A DNA stretch of 64,000 nt from Desulfovibrio ferrophilus (GCF_003966735.1 NZ_AP017378.1:248001-312000), one strand, 5' to 3'; positions 34,056 through 43,161 are shown, counted from the first letter of the stretch. A program made the numbers and translations. Notes: generated from the letters alone by a model not told the origin.

Positions 34056-35693
34056 TTACTTGCCAAAGGGGCACTTGGGGAAGGTGCAGGCCTTGCACTG
34101 CAGGCAGAAGCCACCCTCGCCCAGGCGAGCCAGATCCGCGCGCGTGATGCGCTTGCCCGCCAGCAGGCGCGGCAGGATCAGGTCGAATCCGGTAGTCTTG
34201 TAGAACAGGGCACAGGCCGGGACGCCCAGCACCTGCACCGGGCCGATGTGGCCGATGAGGGTCATGGTTCCGGGCAATACCGGCATGCCGTAGAGCGCGT
34301 CGGCAGCCATTCCTGCGTCAGCCAGGGCGTGGCGGGTGACATCGTCGGGGTCCACGCTCATGCCCGCTGTAGTCACGATGAGGTCTGCGCCCTGGACGAT
34401 CAGTTGTCGGACACCGTCGGCGATCTTCTCCCGGTCATCAGGTACGAGCAGGCTGCCTCGGACCTCGCTGCCAAGTTTCTCGATTTTGCTGGTGATGATG
34501 GGTGCGAATTTGTCTTCGATCAACCCCTGGAAGACCTCGGTTCCCGTGACCAGAATACCAACTTTTGCCTTGCGCAGGGGCAGCACCGAGAGCAGTGGCT
34601 CGTCGCCCAGTGCGGCAAGAGCGCGGCTGTAGTTGTCGCGCGAGATATAGAGGGGGATGGCGCGGCTGCCCGCTACGTCTTTGCCTGCCTCGACAAGCAG
34701 GTCGCCCTGGCGGGTGGCGCACATCACGTCGGGCGCCATGTTGAAACGCGTCAGTGCTTCCAGATCAATGGACAATAGCCCACCATGCTCCGCGCGGAAA
34801 TTGATCTTGCCTTCCGAGGCCGGGAGGTCATAGGCGATGCCGTCACCGGCGATACGCTTGGCAAAAGCCTCCACCGCATCGTTTTCATGCACCCATTCGT
34901 CGCCGGGGTGTTCCCCTTCCACATAGACATGGTGTTTGCCCATCTGCTGCAGGCGACAGACGTCTCCTGCAGTCAGGGCTTGCCCGGCCTTGAAGGCCGG
35001 TTCCTTGGTCTCGCCGGGCTTGATTTCGGTCATGTCGTGCAGGGCCTTGCCGCCCACGGCGTCTTCAACGGCGACAGCTTCTAGCTCTGGAGCACTCTGT
35101 GACGGAAGCTCGGGAATGGCGGCATCCGTAAGCTGATAGGGCGCTTCACCCTGGCAGCCTCGGCAGATGGCGCCGTCCTTGCCGGGATAGGGCTCGCCGC
35201 AGGACGGACAGACATGGACACCGCCCATGTGGGCATGTCCCAGCCAGCGCTTGTCGATGACGATGGGCTGGATGGAGCAGATGGACGGGCCGGCGGTTTC
35301 GATCTCCGCAAACAGTTTTTCGGTGTCCTGCTCGGCCTTGGGCTTCAGCTTCAGGAACCAGGAGCGGATTTCGGGCCAATTCTCCAGTTTCTTGGCATCC
35401 ACGGCCACCCGAAAGCCCTCGCCCGTAAATTTGTCGTAGAGCGATACGGCATAGCGGCCCAGGTTCAGGACCTTCATCCAGTTGTTGCCCACAGAACATA
35501 ATGTCAGCAGTTGTACGGCGTCGGGCAGGCATTTGCCGGATTCCACCATAGCCTCGAACAGTGTGTCCTTGGGCAGGCGTTTCTTGGCTTCCTCTACCAT
35601 GTAGCCGCCAATGAGCAGTCCCGGTGCCGGATAGCCATGGAACTCGCGAGCTTTTTCCTTGAACTCCTCGAACGTGTACTCACCGATATTCAT
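34056..35693 (-). CDS. FmdE-domain protein fused to a MoeA/MogA-type molybdopterin-binding domain
   Basis: The 545-residue protein has an FmdE-like N-terminal domain (about 10-155: YPAPGLLIGGYMVEEAKKRL, CLPDAVQLLTLCSVGN). A zinc-ribbon-like segment with two CxxC pairs follows (HVCPSCGEPYP and CRGC, about 180-205). The next part resembles MoeA, with a MoCF_biosynth domain (VGILVTGTEVFQG, TTAGMSVDPDDVT, GVPACALFYKTTGFDLILPR). The C-terminus is a four-cysteine cluster, CX2CX2CX4C, that could hold an Fe-S or zinc site. Relatives in desulfovibrios are often labelled trehalose-binding, a label I would not trust. Probable role: molybdenum or tungsten cofactor handling for formate- or aldehyde-oxidising enzymes; inferred. 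Confidence 0.8.
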   Translation of the reverse strand: MNIGEYTFEEFKEKAREFHGYPAPGLLIGGYMVEEAKKRLPKDTLFEAMVESGKCLPDAVQLLTLCSVGNNWMKVLNLGRYAVSLYDKFTGEGFRVAVDAKKLENWPEIRSWFLKLKPKAEQDTEKLFAEIETAGPSICSIQPIVIDKRWLGHAHMGGVHVCPSCGEPYPGKDGAICRGCQGEAPYQLTDAAIPELPSQSAPELEAVAVEDAVGGKALHDMTEIKPGETKEPAFKAGQALTAGDVCRLQQMGKHHVYVEGEHPGDEWVHENDAVEAFAKRIAGDGIAYDLPASEGKINFRAEHGGLLSIDLEALTRFNMAPDVMCATRQGDLLVEAGKDVAGSRAIPLYISRDNYSRALAALGDEPLLSVLPLRKAKVGILVTGTEVFQGLIEDKFAPIITSKIEKLGSEVRGSLLVPDDREKIADGVRQLIVQGADLIVTTAGMSVDPDDVTRHALADAGMAADALYGMPVLPGTMTLIGHIGPVQVLGVPACALFYKTTGFDLILPRLLAGKRITRADLARLGEGGFCLQCKACTFPKCPFGK

Positions 35694-35793
35694 ATCGTTC
35701 TTCCCGTTGGGGTTAGATCAAAGTTTCGAGCAGCATACGCCGAGCAGGAAAAAAGAAAAAGTGGAGAAAGGAGTCTTGTGATGGAAAGAACAT

Positions 35794-35822
35794 GGCGGCG
35801 AAGCATGAGATGCTTCGCCGCC
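35794..35822 (-). terminator. Hairpin after the alcohol dehydrogenase gene
   Basis: A perfect 13-base-pair stem (GGCGGCGAAGCAT / ATGCTTCGCCGCC, loop of three) lies 32 bases past the stop. The T-tract on the minus strand is poor, so it may terminate weakly or protect the mRNA end. Confidence 0.6.
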
Positions 35823-35854
35823 ATGAGTGAATGCGTGCTGTCGGGTTGTGCGGC

Positions 35855-37036
35855 CTAGAAGGCCTCCCGGAAGATGACCTCTGCACGGTTCGCATCAATG
35901 GGCGTCAGCGGGCCAAAGGGTTGGCGCCCTTCCATGACTTTGTCGGCCAGATAGCGGAGTTTATCCTCGGGGACGCCCGCTTCGCGCAGATTGGCGGGCA
36001 TGTTGATGCGCTTGTACCAGTCTTCCAGACGCTTGATGCCCTGCTGTGCGGCAGTCATGTCATCGGATTCGGTCACGTCCATGACGTTGCGTGCAAAGGC
36101 GGCTAGCGGGGCGATATTTTCTGGGTTTTCTCGCATGACAAGGCGCATCCAGGCCGGGGTCAACAGGGCCAGTGAAACTCCGTGGGTCATGTCGTTCAGG
36201 CTGGACAGTTCGTGCCCCAGGAAGTGGATGGGAAAGCCGGCCATGGGCTTGCCCAACATCAGTTGCAGCCCTGCCAAAGCCATGGAACTGGCCCAGAGCA
36301 GGTTGGCGCGTGCCTCAAGGTTGTCCGGTTCAGCCAGCGCAGTTTCGGCGTTGTCCAACACCACGCGCATCAGGCCTTCATTCATGCGGTCCTGCACTTG
36401 TGTCCCCGGAGCGGGATTGAAGTACTGCTCCATCAGGTGACACAGGATGTCTGCAGCGCCCGCGGCAGTCTGCTTGGGGGGGAGGGTTGCGGTGTAAGCC
36501 GGGTCCAGAATGGAGAAACGCGGGAAGAGTCCGGGATGGAAAAGTACGAGTTTCTTGTGGTCCTCGCCAGCAGTGATGACCGCTCCGTTGTTCAGCTCTG
36601 ATCCGGTCGCAGCCAGGGTCAGCACCGTACCCAGTGGGACGGTGGTTTGAGCCATGGCCTTGCCCGTGAGCAGGTCCATGACGTCCCCGTCCAAGTATGG
36701 GGCACCAGCGGCAATGGCCTTGCAGCAGTCAATGACCGATCCACCGCCCACAGCCAGGATGAAGTCCAGATTCTGGTCGCGGATCATGGTGATCCCTTCG
36801 CGCACGCTCTCCACTCGCGGATTGGGCTGAATGCCTGTCAGCTCCGCAAAGGGCAGCCCCGCGTTGTTCAATTCCCGCACCACCTCGTCGTAGACGCCGT
36901 ACTTCTTGATGGAGCCGCCGCCATAGGCCAGCAGCACGCGTGTGGCGCCGTGGGCTTTGAGGGCTTCAGGAAGGGCAGCAATCTGGCCAACGCCGAAATG
37001 CACCTGTGTGGGGATATGAAAAGTGAAATTGTTCAT
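35855..37036 (-). CDS. Iron-containing alcohol dehydrogenase
   Basis: The 393-residue NAD(P)-dependent group III alcohol dehydrogenase has GGGSIKKYGVYDEV, VGGGSVIDCCKAIA (nucleotide site) and the iron ligand region HFLGHELSSLNDMTHGVSLA with further His and Asp. It should interconvert acetaldehyde and ethanol or a related pair. The ATG at 37036 has GGAGGAT upstream; 18 extra residues from 37090 are unlikely. It lies behind eutBC but after a terminator and with its own promoter, so it is probably expressed separately. Acetaldehyde from ethanolamine is a plausible substrate, by context. Confidence 0.88.
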   Translation of the reverse strand: MNNFTFHIPTQVHFGVGQIAALPEALKAHGATRVLLAYGGGSIKKYGVYDEVVRELNNAGLPFAELTGIQPNPRVESVREGITMIRDQNLDFILAVGGGSVIDCCKAIAAGAPYLDGDVMDLLTGKAMAQTTVPLGTVLTLAATGSELNNGAVITAGEDHKKLVLFHPGLFPRFSILDPAYTATLPPKQTAAGAADILCHLMEQYFNPAPGTQVQDRMNEGLMRVVLDNAETALAEPDNLEARANLLWASSMALAGLQLMLGKPMAGFPIHFLGHELSSLNDMTHGVSLALLTPAWMRLVMRENPENIAPLAAFARNVMDVTESDDMTAAQQGIKRLEDWYKRINMPANLREAGVPEDKLRYLADKVMEGRQPFGPLTPIDANRAEVIFREAF

Positions 37037-37069
37037 CGTGTATCCTCCGTGTTGGGGTTCTTGTCCCAT

Positions 37070-37098
37070 TGTATAGGGGGTTGGTTTCATTTGGGCAA
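37070..37098 (-). promoter_or_regulatory. Promoter of the alcohol dehydrogenase gene
   Basis: On the minus strand TTGCCC (37098-37093), 17 bases and TATACA (37075-37070), 34 bases before the ATG. Confidence 0.65.
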
Positions 37099-37141
37099 GA
37101 AGGCAGCGATAAGTGCCCTAGGCACCGATTGGGAACTGGCG

Positions 37142-37166
37142 AAAAAAAGGCCCCGCGCGGGGCCTT
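37142..37166 (-). terminator. Terminator after eutC
   Basis: A perfect palindromic stem AAGGCCCCGC / GCGGGGCCTT followed by seven T on the minus strand. It ends the eut transcript before the dehydrogenase gene. Confidence 0.85.
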
Positions 37167-37228
37167 GAAAGGGGCGATAATGATGCGCCTAGCTCGTGCC
37201 AAGTGTGGACACTTCGATTCCGGTGCGA

Positions 37229-38074
37229 TTAGGCAGGGGCGTCCTCGGACTTGGTCAGGGCTGTCAGGGCAATGCCGAAGGGCAGATGATTTGCAGGCAT
37301 TTTATCTTTCAGAGCCACGCCCGAGGTCTTGATGCGCAGGGCTTCTTCCATGAGGTAAGCCAGTTTTTGCACGCCGTCCTTGATGGAGAGGCCGCCTTCA
37401 CGGACGTTGGAGATGCAGTTGCGAGCTTCGTCAGTGGTGCCCGGCTTGGCGTTATAGGTCATGTAGACCCCCAGCGAGTTGGGGGAGCTGAGGCCCGGGC
37501 GTTCACCAATCAGGATCACGACCACCTCGGCCTGAAGGATGCTGGCGATTTCGTCGGCCACGGCCACACGCCCGTTTTCCACCAGACAGACCGGTGCGAC
37601 GCTGAGGGCGGCATGTTTGGTCAGCCCCAGAAAGCCACGTGCAAAGCTGAGAGCGTTTTCGTGGATGGCGCGGGAAGACAGACCGTCCGCGATGACCAGG
37701 CAGAGGTCGAAGTCCTTGACCTGCGTCTCCAGAAATTCGCGTGAGACCGTGCTGAGTTTTCTGCCCTTGTCCGGGCGAGTCAGGTACTCCTCCCGGTCTG
37801 CAACAGCACTATTTAGGCGCAGATGCCGTATCCCTGCGATTTCGAGTCCGTGCGCCAACTCGTCAATTTTGAAGGGTTGGTGAACGGCATCCCTGGCCTG
37901 TGCATGAGCCAGCTTGAAGGAGAGGCTCTCGGACAGTGGCAAACTTGTTCCACAGCGTCCGAGTCCGATGCGGGCATCGGTGAAGCATTTCAGCTCGGTC
38001 CAGGGATCGGCGGTGACGAATTGGCTGCTGTCCGTCGACTTTTGTGTTGTTGCAGGTGTTTTCCTGGTGCTCAT
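37229..38074 (-). CDS. eutC: Ethanolamine ammonia-lyase small subunit EutC
   Basis: The 281-residue subunit partners EutB in the adenosylcobalamin-dependent cleavage of ethanolamine to acetaldehyde and ammonia. Family marks are DARIGLGRCGTSLPLSESL, LCLVIADGLSSRAIHENA, VVVILIGERPGLSSPNSLG and the C-terminal cysteine in DEARNCISNVREGGLS. It overlaps eutB by four bases. No eutA reactivase, acetaldehyde dehydrogenase or microcompartment shell gene is seen in the window, so the pathway here is the simple, non-compartmented form or is completed elsewhere. Confidence 0.95.
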   Translation of the reverse strand: MSTRKTPATTQKSTDSSQFVTADPWTELKCFTDARIGLGRCGTSLPLSESLSFKLAHAQARDAVHQPFKIDELAHGLEIAGIRHLRLNSAVADREEYLTRPDKGRKLSTVSREFLETQVKDFDLCLVIADGLSSRAIHENALSFARGFLGLTKHAALSVAPVCLVENGRVAVADEIASILQAEVVVILIGERPGLSSPNSLGVYMTYNAKPGTTDEARNCISNVREGGLSIKDGVQKLAYLMEEALRIKTSGVALKDKMPANHLPFGIALTALTKSEDAPA

Positions 38075-39450
38075 TTCAGACCGTCCGACAGGCCTAGAAG
38101 GTTGTTGGATTTCAAAATGGGCAGGAGTTGCCCTTCCCGGTCATGAACACCAACGGATTCAAGCCATGTGGCGAATTCAGGAGCCGGTTTCAGATTCAGC
38201 AATTTGCGTAGATACGCAGCGTCGTGGAACGAGGTCGACTGGTAGTTGAGCATGATGTCGTCGGCGCCGGGAATCCCCATGACAAATTTGCAACCCGCTG
38301 TTCCCAGCAGGGTCAGTAGAACATCCATGTCATCCTGGTCGGCCTCGGCATGGTTGGTGTAGCAGATGTCTACACCCATGGGCAGACCCATGAGTTTGCC
38401 GCAGAAATGATCTTCCAGCCCGGCGCGCATGATTTGTTTGCCATTGTACAGATATTCCGGGCCAATGAAGCCGACAACCGTGTTGACCAGCAGCGGGTCG
38501 AAGGCCCGCGCTACGGCATAAGCTCTGGCCTCGATGGTCTGCTGATCCACGCCGTGGTTGGCGTTGGCGGACAGGGCGCTGCCCTGACCTGTTTCGAAAT
38601 ACATGCAGTTGTTGCCCACGGTCCCACGGTTCAGGGACAGGGTGGCCTGATGGGCATCCTTGAGCAGGCTGAGGTTGATGCCGAAGCTGGCGTTGGCTTG
38701 CTCGGTGCCAGCGATGGATTGGAAGCAAAGGTCCACAGGCGCGCCGTTTTCAATGGCTTCCATGGTTGTTGTCACGTGGGTCAGGACGCAGGTTTGGGTG
38801 GGGATTTCGTGCTTCTGCACCACCGAATCCAGCATCCAGAGCAGCTTGGTGATGTTATCGAGATTGTCGGTGGCGGGGTTGATGCCGATGACAGCGTCTC
38901 CGCAGCCATACATCAGCCCGTCAAGAGTGGATGCCGCAATGCCTTTCATGTCGTCGGTGGGGTGGTTGGGCTGCAGGCGTACGGAAAAGGTGCCGGGCAG
39001 GCCGATGGTGTTCCTGAAACGAGTCACGACTTCACATTTGGCGCCCACGAGGATCAGGTCCTGCATGCGCATCAGCTTGGAGGTCGCGGCTGCCATTTCT
39101 GGGGTGATGCCCGGAGCCAAGGCGGTCAGGGCCTGGGGTGTTGCAGCGTCGGTCAGCAGCCAGTCGCGCAGTTCACCCACTGTGAAGCCGCTTATGGGGG
39201 CAAAGGCGCCCTTGTCGTGACCGTCGATGATTAGTCGTGTCACCTCGTCGCCCTCGTAGGGGATGATGCATTCGTCAAGAAATCTGGTGAGTGGGACGTC
39301 TGCTAGCTCGATCTGTGCCCGGACCCTCTCTTCCTCTGTTTGTGCCGCAACTCCGGCCAGCACATCGCCGGAGCGCAGTGGCGTGGCCTTGGCCAGGAGT
39401 TCCTTGAGGGGCCTTGCTTTTTTCTTTGGCGTTGTCAGGGCAGTGCTCAT
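38071..39450 (-). CDS. eutB: Ethanolamine ammonia-lyase large subunit EutB
   Basis: The 459-residue catalytic subunit forms the TIM barrel that holds substrate and cobalamin. Recognised stretches are LSANANHGVDQQTIEARAYA, RLQPNHPTDDMKGI, GLMYGCGDAVIGINPATDN and VMGIPGADDIMLNYQSTSFHD. Length is standard. The N-terminus is lysine-rich but has no signal peptide. It is transcribed after the TRAP transporter genes with a hairpin in the 109-base gap, and is translationally coupled to eutC. A cobalamin riboswitch was looked for upstream and not recognised. Confidence 0.96.
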   Translation of the reverse strand: MSTALTTPKKKARPLKELLAKATPLRSGDVLAGVAAQTEEERVRAQIELADVPLTRFLDECIIPYEGDEVTRLIIDGHDKGAFAPISGFTVGELRDWLLTDAATPQALTALAPGITPEMAAATSKLMRMQDLILVGAKCEVVTRFRNTIGLPGTFSVRLQPNHPTDDMKGIAASTLDGLMYGCGDAVIGINPATDNLDNITKLLWMLDSVVQKHEIPTQTCVLTHVTTTMEAIENGAPVDLCFQSIAGTEQANASFGINLSLLKDAHQATLSLNRGTVGNNCMYFETGQGSALSANANHGVDQQTIEARAYAVARAFDPLLVNTVVGFIGPEYLYNGKQIMRAGLEDHFCGKLMGLPMGVDICYTNHAEADQDDMDVLLTLLGTAGCKFVMGIPGADDIMLNYQSTSFHDAAYLRKLLNLKPAPEFATWLESVGVHDREGQLLPILKSNNLLGLSDGLK

Positions 39451-39472
39451 GGATGGATTTCTTTTGTTGAAT

Positions 39473-39496
39473 CCGGGGGCGAGTCATCGCCCCCGG
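39473..39496 (-). terminator. GC-rich hairpin between dctM and eutB
   Basis: A perfect ten-base-pair stem CCGGGGGCGA / TCGCCCCCGG with a four-base loop, without a T-tract. It may stabilise or separate parts of the mRNA. Confidence 0.45.
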
Positions 39497-39559
39497 GATA
39501 GTTGATGATATTCCTGTTGCCAGTGCGCTTTCAGCGCGGTGATGCCTGTGTGCCGGTTG

Positions 39560-40882
39560 CTATTTACCGAAGTAGAGCTTGGGCAGATACAAGGCGATCT
39601 CCGGGAAGGCCATGATCAGGCCAAGACCTATAACCATTAGGATAACAAATGGCACGATGGAACTGTAGATGTCCACCAGTGTGATTTCCTTGGGTGCCAT
39701 GGCTTTCATCAGGAACAGGTTGTAGCCAAACGGTGGCGTCATGTACGCGATCTGGCAGGTGACGGTATACAGCACGCCGTACCAGATGGGGTTGAAGCCC
39801 AGGTGGATGATCAGCGGAATGTACAGGGGGGCGACGATGACCAGCATGGCCGTGTCGTCCAGGAACATACCCATCACGATGTAGGAGACCTGCATCATGA
39901 TCAAGACACCCCAGGGGGACAGACCCCAATCCTCGATGAACAGCTTCTCGATGGCGTGCACCGCGCCCAGGCCATCGAAGACCGCGCCGTAGGCCAGGGC
40001 CGCCAGGATGATCCACATGAACATGCAGCTCACGCCCAGTGTCTGCTGCAGTGTGTTGTCCATGACCTCACGTGAAAGGCGTTTTTTGACAATTGCGGCA
40101 AGCAGGGCGGCGGCTGCGCCAACAGCAGAGCTCTCCACCAAGCTGGTGACACCCATCATGAATAGTCCGGTCACCGAGAAGACAATGGCCAGAGGCAGAA
40201 CACCGGCGCCGAGCAGCTTGAACTTCTCCCAGGAGGGGATGTCTCGTTCTTCCTTGGGGAGTACGGGGCCCATCTCGGGGTTCAGCTTGCAGCGGATCAC
40301 GATGTAGCCAATGAAAAGGACAGCCAGAAGCAGGCCCGGGAAGACTCCGGCCAGCCACAGCTGGCTCACGGGCTGGCGTGCGATCATGCCGTAGAGCACC
40401 AACACGATGCTGGGCGGAACCATGATACCCAGCGAGCTACCCGCCTGAATAACGCCTGTGACCATGCGCTTGTCGTATCCACGTTTGAGCATCTCCGGCA
40501 GAGCGATGCTGCTGCCGATGGCCATGCCTGCCACGGACAGTCCGTTCATGGCCGAGATGGCGACCATCAGGACAATGGTGCCGATGGCCAGCCCACCATG
40601 GAGCGGTCCCATGAAGACGTGGAACATCTTGTACAGGTCGTTGGCAATGCCGGATTCCGAGAGCATATAGCCCATGAAGATGAACAGGGGCAGGGTCAGC
40701 ATCGGGTACCAGTTGAGCAGGACGATGCTGGCATTGAACGGCATCTCAGCGCCGCCGTTGCCCCACAGGGCCAGGGAGGCCGCTGCGGCCACGAAACCGA
40801 CGGCTCCGAAGACGCGCTGGCCTGTAAGAAGCATGATCATCAGCGAGGTGAACATCAAAAGACCGATCATTTCATAGCTCAT
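39560..40882 (-). CDS. dctM: TRAP transporter large permease DctM
   Basis: The 440-residue membrane protein has about 12 hydrophobic segments and the DctM patterns VAISAMNGLSVAGMAIGSS, GSSLGIMVPPSIVLVLYG and GMFLDDTAMLVIVAPLYIP. It moves substrate into the cell using a sodium or proton gradient. The ATG at 40882 overlaps the dctQ stop by one base and is preferred over a start 28 codons upstream inside dctQ. The substrate may be ethanolamine or a related amine, by context only. Confidence 0.93.
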   Translation of the reverse strand: MSYEMIGLLMFTSLMIMLLTGQRVFGAVGFVAAAASLALWGNGGAEMPFNASIVLLNWYPMLTLPLFIFMGYMLSESGIANDLYKMFHVFMGPLHGGLAIGTIVLMVAISAMNGLSVAGMAIGSSIALPEMLKRGYDKRMVTGVIQAGSSLGIMVPPSIVLVLYGMIARQPVSQLWLAGVFPGLLLAVLFIGYIVIRCKLNPEMGPVLPKEERDIPSWEKFKLLGAGVLPLAIVFSVTGLFMMGVTSLVESSAVGAAAALLAAIVKKRLSREVMDNTLQQTLGVSCMFMWIILAALAYGAVFDGLGAVHAIEKLFIEDWGLSPWGVLIMMQVSYIVMGMFLDDTAMLVIVAPLYIPLIIHLGFNPIWYGVLYTVTCQIAYMTPPFGYNLFLMKAMAPKEITLVDIYSSIVPFVILMVIGLGLIMAFPEIALYLPKLYFGK

Positions 40883-41391
40883 TACAGTTCCTCTCCTTTG
40901 GCCTTGGCCAGATCCTTGAAGAAGTTGGAGAGGGACTGCAGCAGCATCAGCAGGATGCCGATGCACATGATAATCTTGATGGGCGACATGGGTGGGTTCC
41001 AGGCGGAGTAGTTACGCTGGCCGTATTCCAGGGAATAGGCCGTGCTTGAAATGCCGCCGTAGAGCAGCGTGCCAAGGTAGAAGAGCAGGAAAAACGAGGT
41101 GATGGCATCCATGGTTGCCTGAGTTTTGGGCTTCCATGTGCTGTAGAGCACGTCCATGCGTACGTGCGCCCGCAGAATCATGGAGAACCCACCTCCCAGA
41201 AGGTAATAGGCAGCCATGGTGAATTGGGACAGTTCCACAGCCCAGATGTGCGGGGTGTCAAAGACGGTTCTTGATATGGATGAGAACAGCAGAATCCCCA
41301 TCATCACGAATACGAGGTACATCGTGGCTGTGCCGACATAGAGATTAATCTTGTCGACGTATCGCACGTAGGTTTTGATTGCATTTGGCAA
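40882..41391 (-). CDS. dctQ: TRAP transporter small permease DctQ
   Basis: The protein has four hydrophobic segments, with FSSISRTVFDTPHIWAVELS and ILRAHVRMDVLY, typical of DctQ. No good ATG exists near the start of similarity. A TTG at 41391 with AAGGAAGAG upstream gives 169 residues and is preferred; a frame from 41550 would pass through the dctP terminator. It is coupled to dctM. Confidence 0.85.
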   Translation of the reverse strand: MPNAIKTYVRYVDKINLYVGTATMYLVFVMMGILLFSSISRTVFDTPHIWAVELSQFTMAAYYLLGGGFSMILRAHVRMDVLYSTWKPKTQATMDAITSFFLLFYLGTLLYGGISSTAYSLEYGQRNYSAWNPPMSPIKIIMCIGILLMLLQSLSNFFKDLAKAKGEEL

Positions 41392-41507
41392 GGCTTTTCT
41401 CTTCCTTGTGTGGCTTGGGAGGCAGCGCCACCGAGGGCGGCACTGGGGTTGGGTTACGGTTGACGCTGTGGGTTTCAGCCGTGCCGTCGCGCCCGGCTTC
41501 TGAACAG

Positions 41508-41548
41508 AAAAGGCCTCTCCCGGTCGGCGATCCGGCCCGGGAGAGGCC
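41508..41548 (-). terminator. Terminator/attenuator between dctP and dctQM
   Basis: A perfect 12-base-pair stem (GGCCTCTCCCGG / CCGGGAGAGGCC) followed by TTTTC on the minus strand, 49 bases after the dctP stop. Partial read-through would give more binding protein than permease. Confidence 0.8.
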
Positions 41549-41597
41549 ATGCGTTCAGGTCAATGGGCGCGCGTTTTTGCCACCCGATATCAGTGGG

Positions 41598-42659
41598 CTA
41601 GTAGCGGTAAGGCTTGCCAGCCTTCTTCATGGTTTCTGTGTATTCCTTGAGTATCTTGACGATCTTTGCGCTTCTGGGACTCTTGGCAGCCAATTCGTCC
41701 CAGTATTTCATGGCCTCGTTTTCGACGATGGACCATTCTTCTTCGGGGATGGTGGTCAGTTCCAGCTTGCCGCCGTGAGTGCGGTAGTAAGCCTCTCCCC
41801 ACCAGTACCAGTGCAAGCGGTAGTAGTGAGAGCTGTCCATGGAAAGCTTGAATAGGGTTTTCAGATGCTCAGGCAGGGCCTCCCATTTGTCGGAGTTGGC
41901 AAAATAGGAGCCAGCCCAAGCGCCGGAGATGTTATTGGTCAGGTAGTACTTGGTCACATCGGCCCAGCCCACTGTGTAGTCTTCGGTGATGCCGGACCAG
42001 GCAATGCCATCGAGTTCGCCGGTTTGCAGTGCGACTTCAACATCTTCCCAAGGCAGGGTGACGGGGACAACGCCGAAACGCTTCAGGAAGCGTCCGCCGG
42101 TGGGGAAGGTGAAGACTCGCTTGCCTTTCAAGTCCTTGACGCTACGGATGGGTTCGCGCGTGGCAAAGTTGCAGGGGTCCCAGGAGCCAGCGGAAAGCCA
42201 CTTGACGCCATCGACTTCACTGTAGGCTTCTTCCCAAATTTCCTTGAGCCCGTAGTGGTTGAACAGGGTGGGCACATCCAGCGAATAACGGGAGGCAAAG
42301 GGGAAGTAGGCGGCGAAAATGGAGACATCAACGGGTGCAGCGATGGAATCGTCGTCGCTCTGGACCGCATCGATGGTGCCGCGCTGCATAGCCCGGAACA
42401 GCTCGCCGGTGGGGATCAGCTGGTCGGCATTGTACAGTTCGATGACCATTTCATTATTGGCAGCCTTGTTGAAGGCTTCGATCTGGGGCTTGATGACGTG
42501 CTCCGCCAGGGCAGGGCCTGCGTAGGTCTGCAGTCGCCAACGAATGGTGGACTTCTGCGAGGCATGTACGAAGGGGGCATTGACGACGGTGCCTGCTGTG
42601 GCTGCTACGGCCGCCGTGGCACCGACTCCGGCCTTTTTAAGGAATTCTCTTCTTTTCAT
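41598..42659 (-). CDS. dctP: TRAP transporter substrate-binding protein DctP
   Basis: The 353-residue periplasmic protein has a twin-arginine signal (MKRREFLKKAGVGATAAVAA) and DctP-type sequence: LAEHVIKPQIEAFN, GELFRAMQRGTIDAV, IRSVKDLKGKRVFTFPTGG, LQTGELDGIAWSG and the C-terminal helix rich in W and Y. It belongs to the group labelled for mannitol/chloroaromatic or dicarboxylate substrates; the actual ligand is unknown. Next to eutBC it may bind ethanolamine or a precursor (inference). It is the first gene of the block. Confidence 0.93.
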   Translation of the reverse strand: MKRREFLKKAGVGATAAVAATAGTVVNAPFVHASQKSTIRWRLQTYAGPALAEHVIKPQIEAFNKAANNEMVIELYNADQLIPTGELFRAMQRGTIDAVQSDDDSIAAPVDVSIFAAYFPFASRYSLDVPTLFNHYGLKEIWEEAYSEVDGVKWLSAGSWDPCNFATREPIRSVKDLKGKRVFTFPTGGRFLKRFGVVPVTLPWEDVEVALQTGELDGIAWSGITEDYTVGWADVTKYYLTNNISGAWAGSYFANSDKWEALPEHLKTLFKLSMDSSHYYRLHWYWWGEAYYRTHGGKLELTTIPEEEWSIVENEAMKYWDELAAKSPRSAKIVKILKEYTETMKKAGKPYRY

Positions 42660-43140
42660 CCGTCTTCTCCTGTGGGGTTGTTGAGTTCTACGTCCAGAGG
42701 CTGGGAGGTGCCGCTATTTGTTTGCAGGAGTAGAGCAATAAGCGTTCCTATGTGTTCTTTGAATTGTGAACAAATAAGAAAATCAATTGGTTAGAAGTGC
42801 TTAGCTGATATATCGATTAAAATAATGAGTGGAATAGCAAAGAGAAAGATCAAAATAAATTTTTAATTTTACAAAAATGTAACTTTAAGTGTCTGTAATT
42901 AAAACAAATTTGTTAAATTAAAAGAATTAATCTTGTCGCTGCCCGGTTGGGCTAGGGCTTGTGTCTAAAGGTGAAGGAGAGTGTGGTTCAGTCTTTGCAC
43001 CGGGCGATGGTGTGTATTTTGTGAGGTAATATTTGCAGTCAATGTAATGCAATGGAAGTTGATTCAGTTGTTTTGGCTCTTGATTGTAATGTGTTGTAAT
43101 TTTTTAGTCAGGTTTTTGGGTGTGACCAGTCTCCTGTTGG
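42660..43140. other. AT-rich intergenic region upstream of dctP and the GT2 gene
   Basis: About 480 bases without a gene, much more AT-rich than the rest. It must hold the divergent promoters of dctP and the glycosyltransferase. A perfect 12-base palindrome AACAAATTTGTT (42903-42914) is a possible operator. No sigma-54 site or tRNA-derived repeat was found. Confidence 0.5.
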
Positions 43141-43161
43141 ATGCCGGTAGGTGGGGGTATC

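Noticed and set aside
39451-39559. Possible cobalamin riboswitch before eutB
   Set aside because: The gap is only 109 bases and lacks a recognisable B12-box; only a simple GC hairpin is present.
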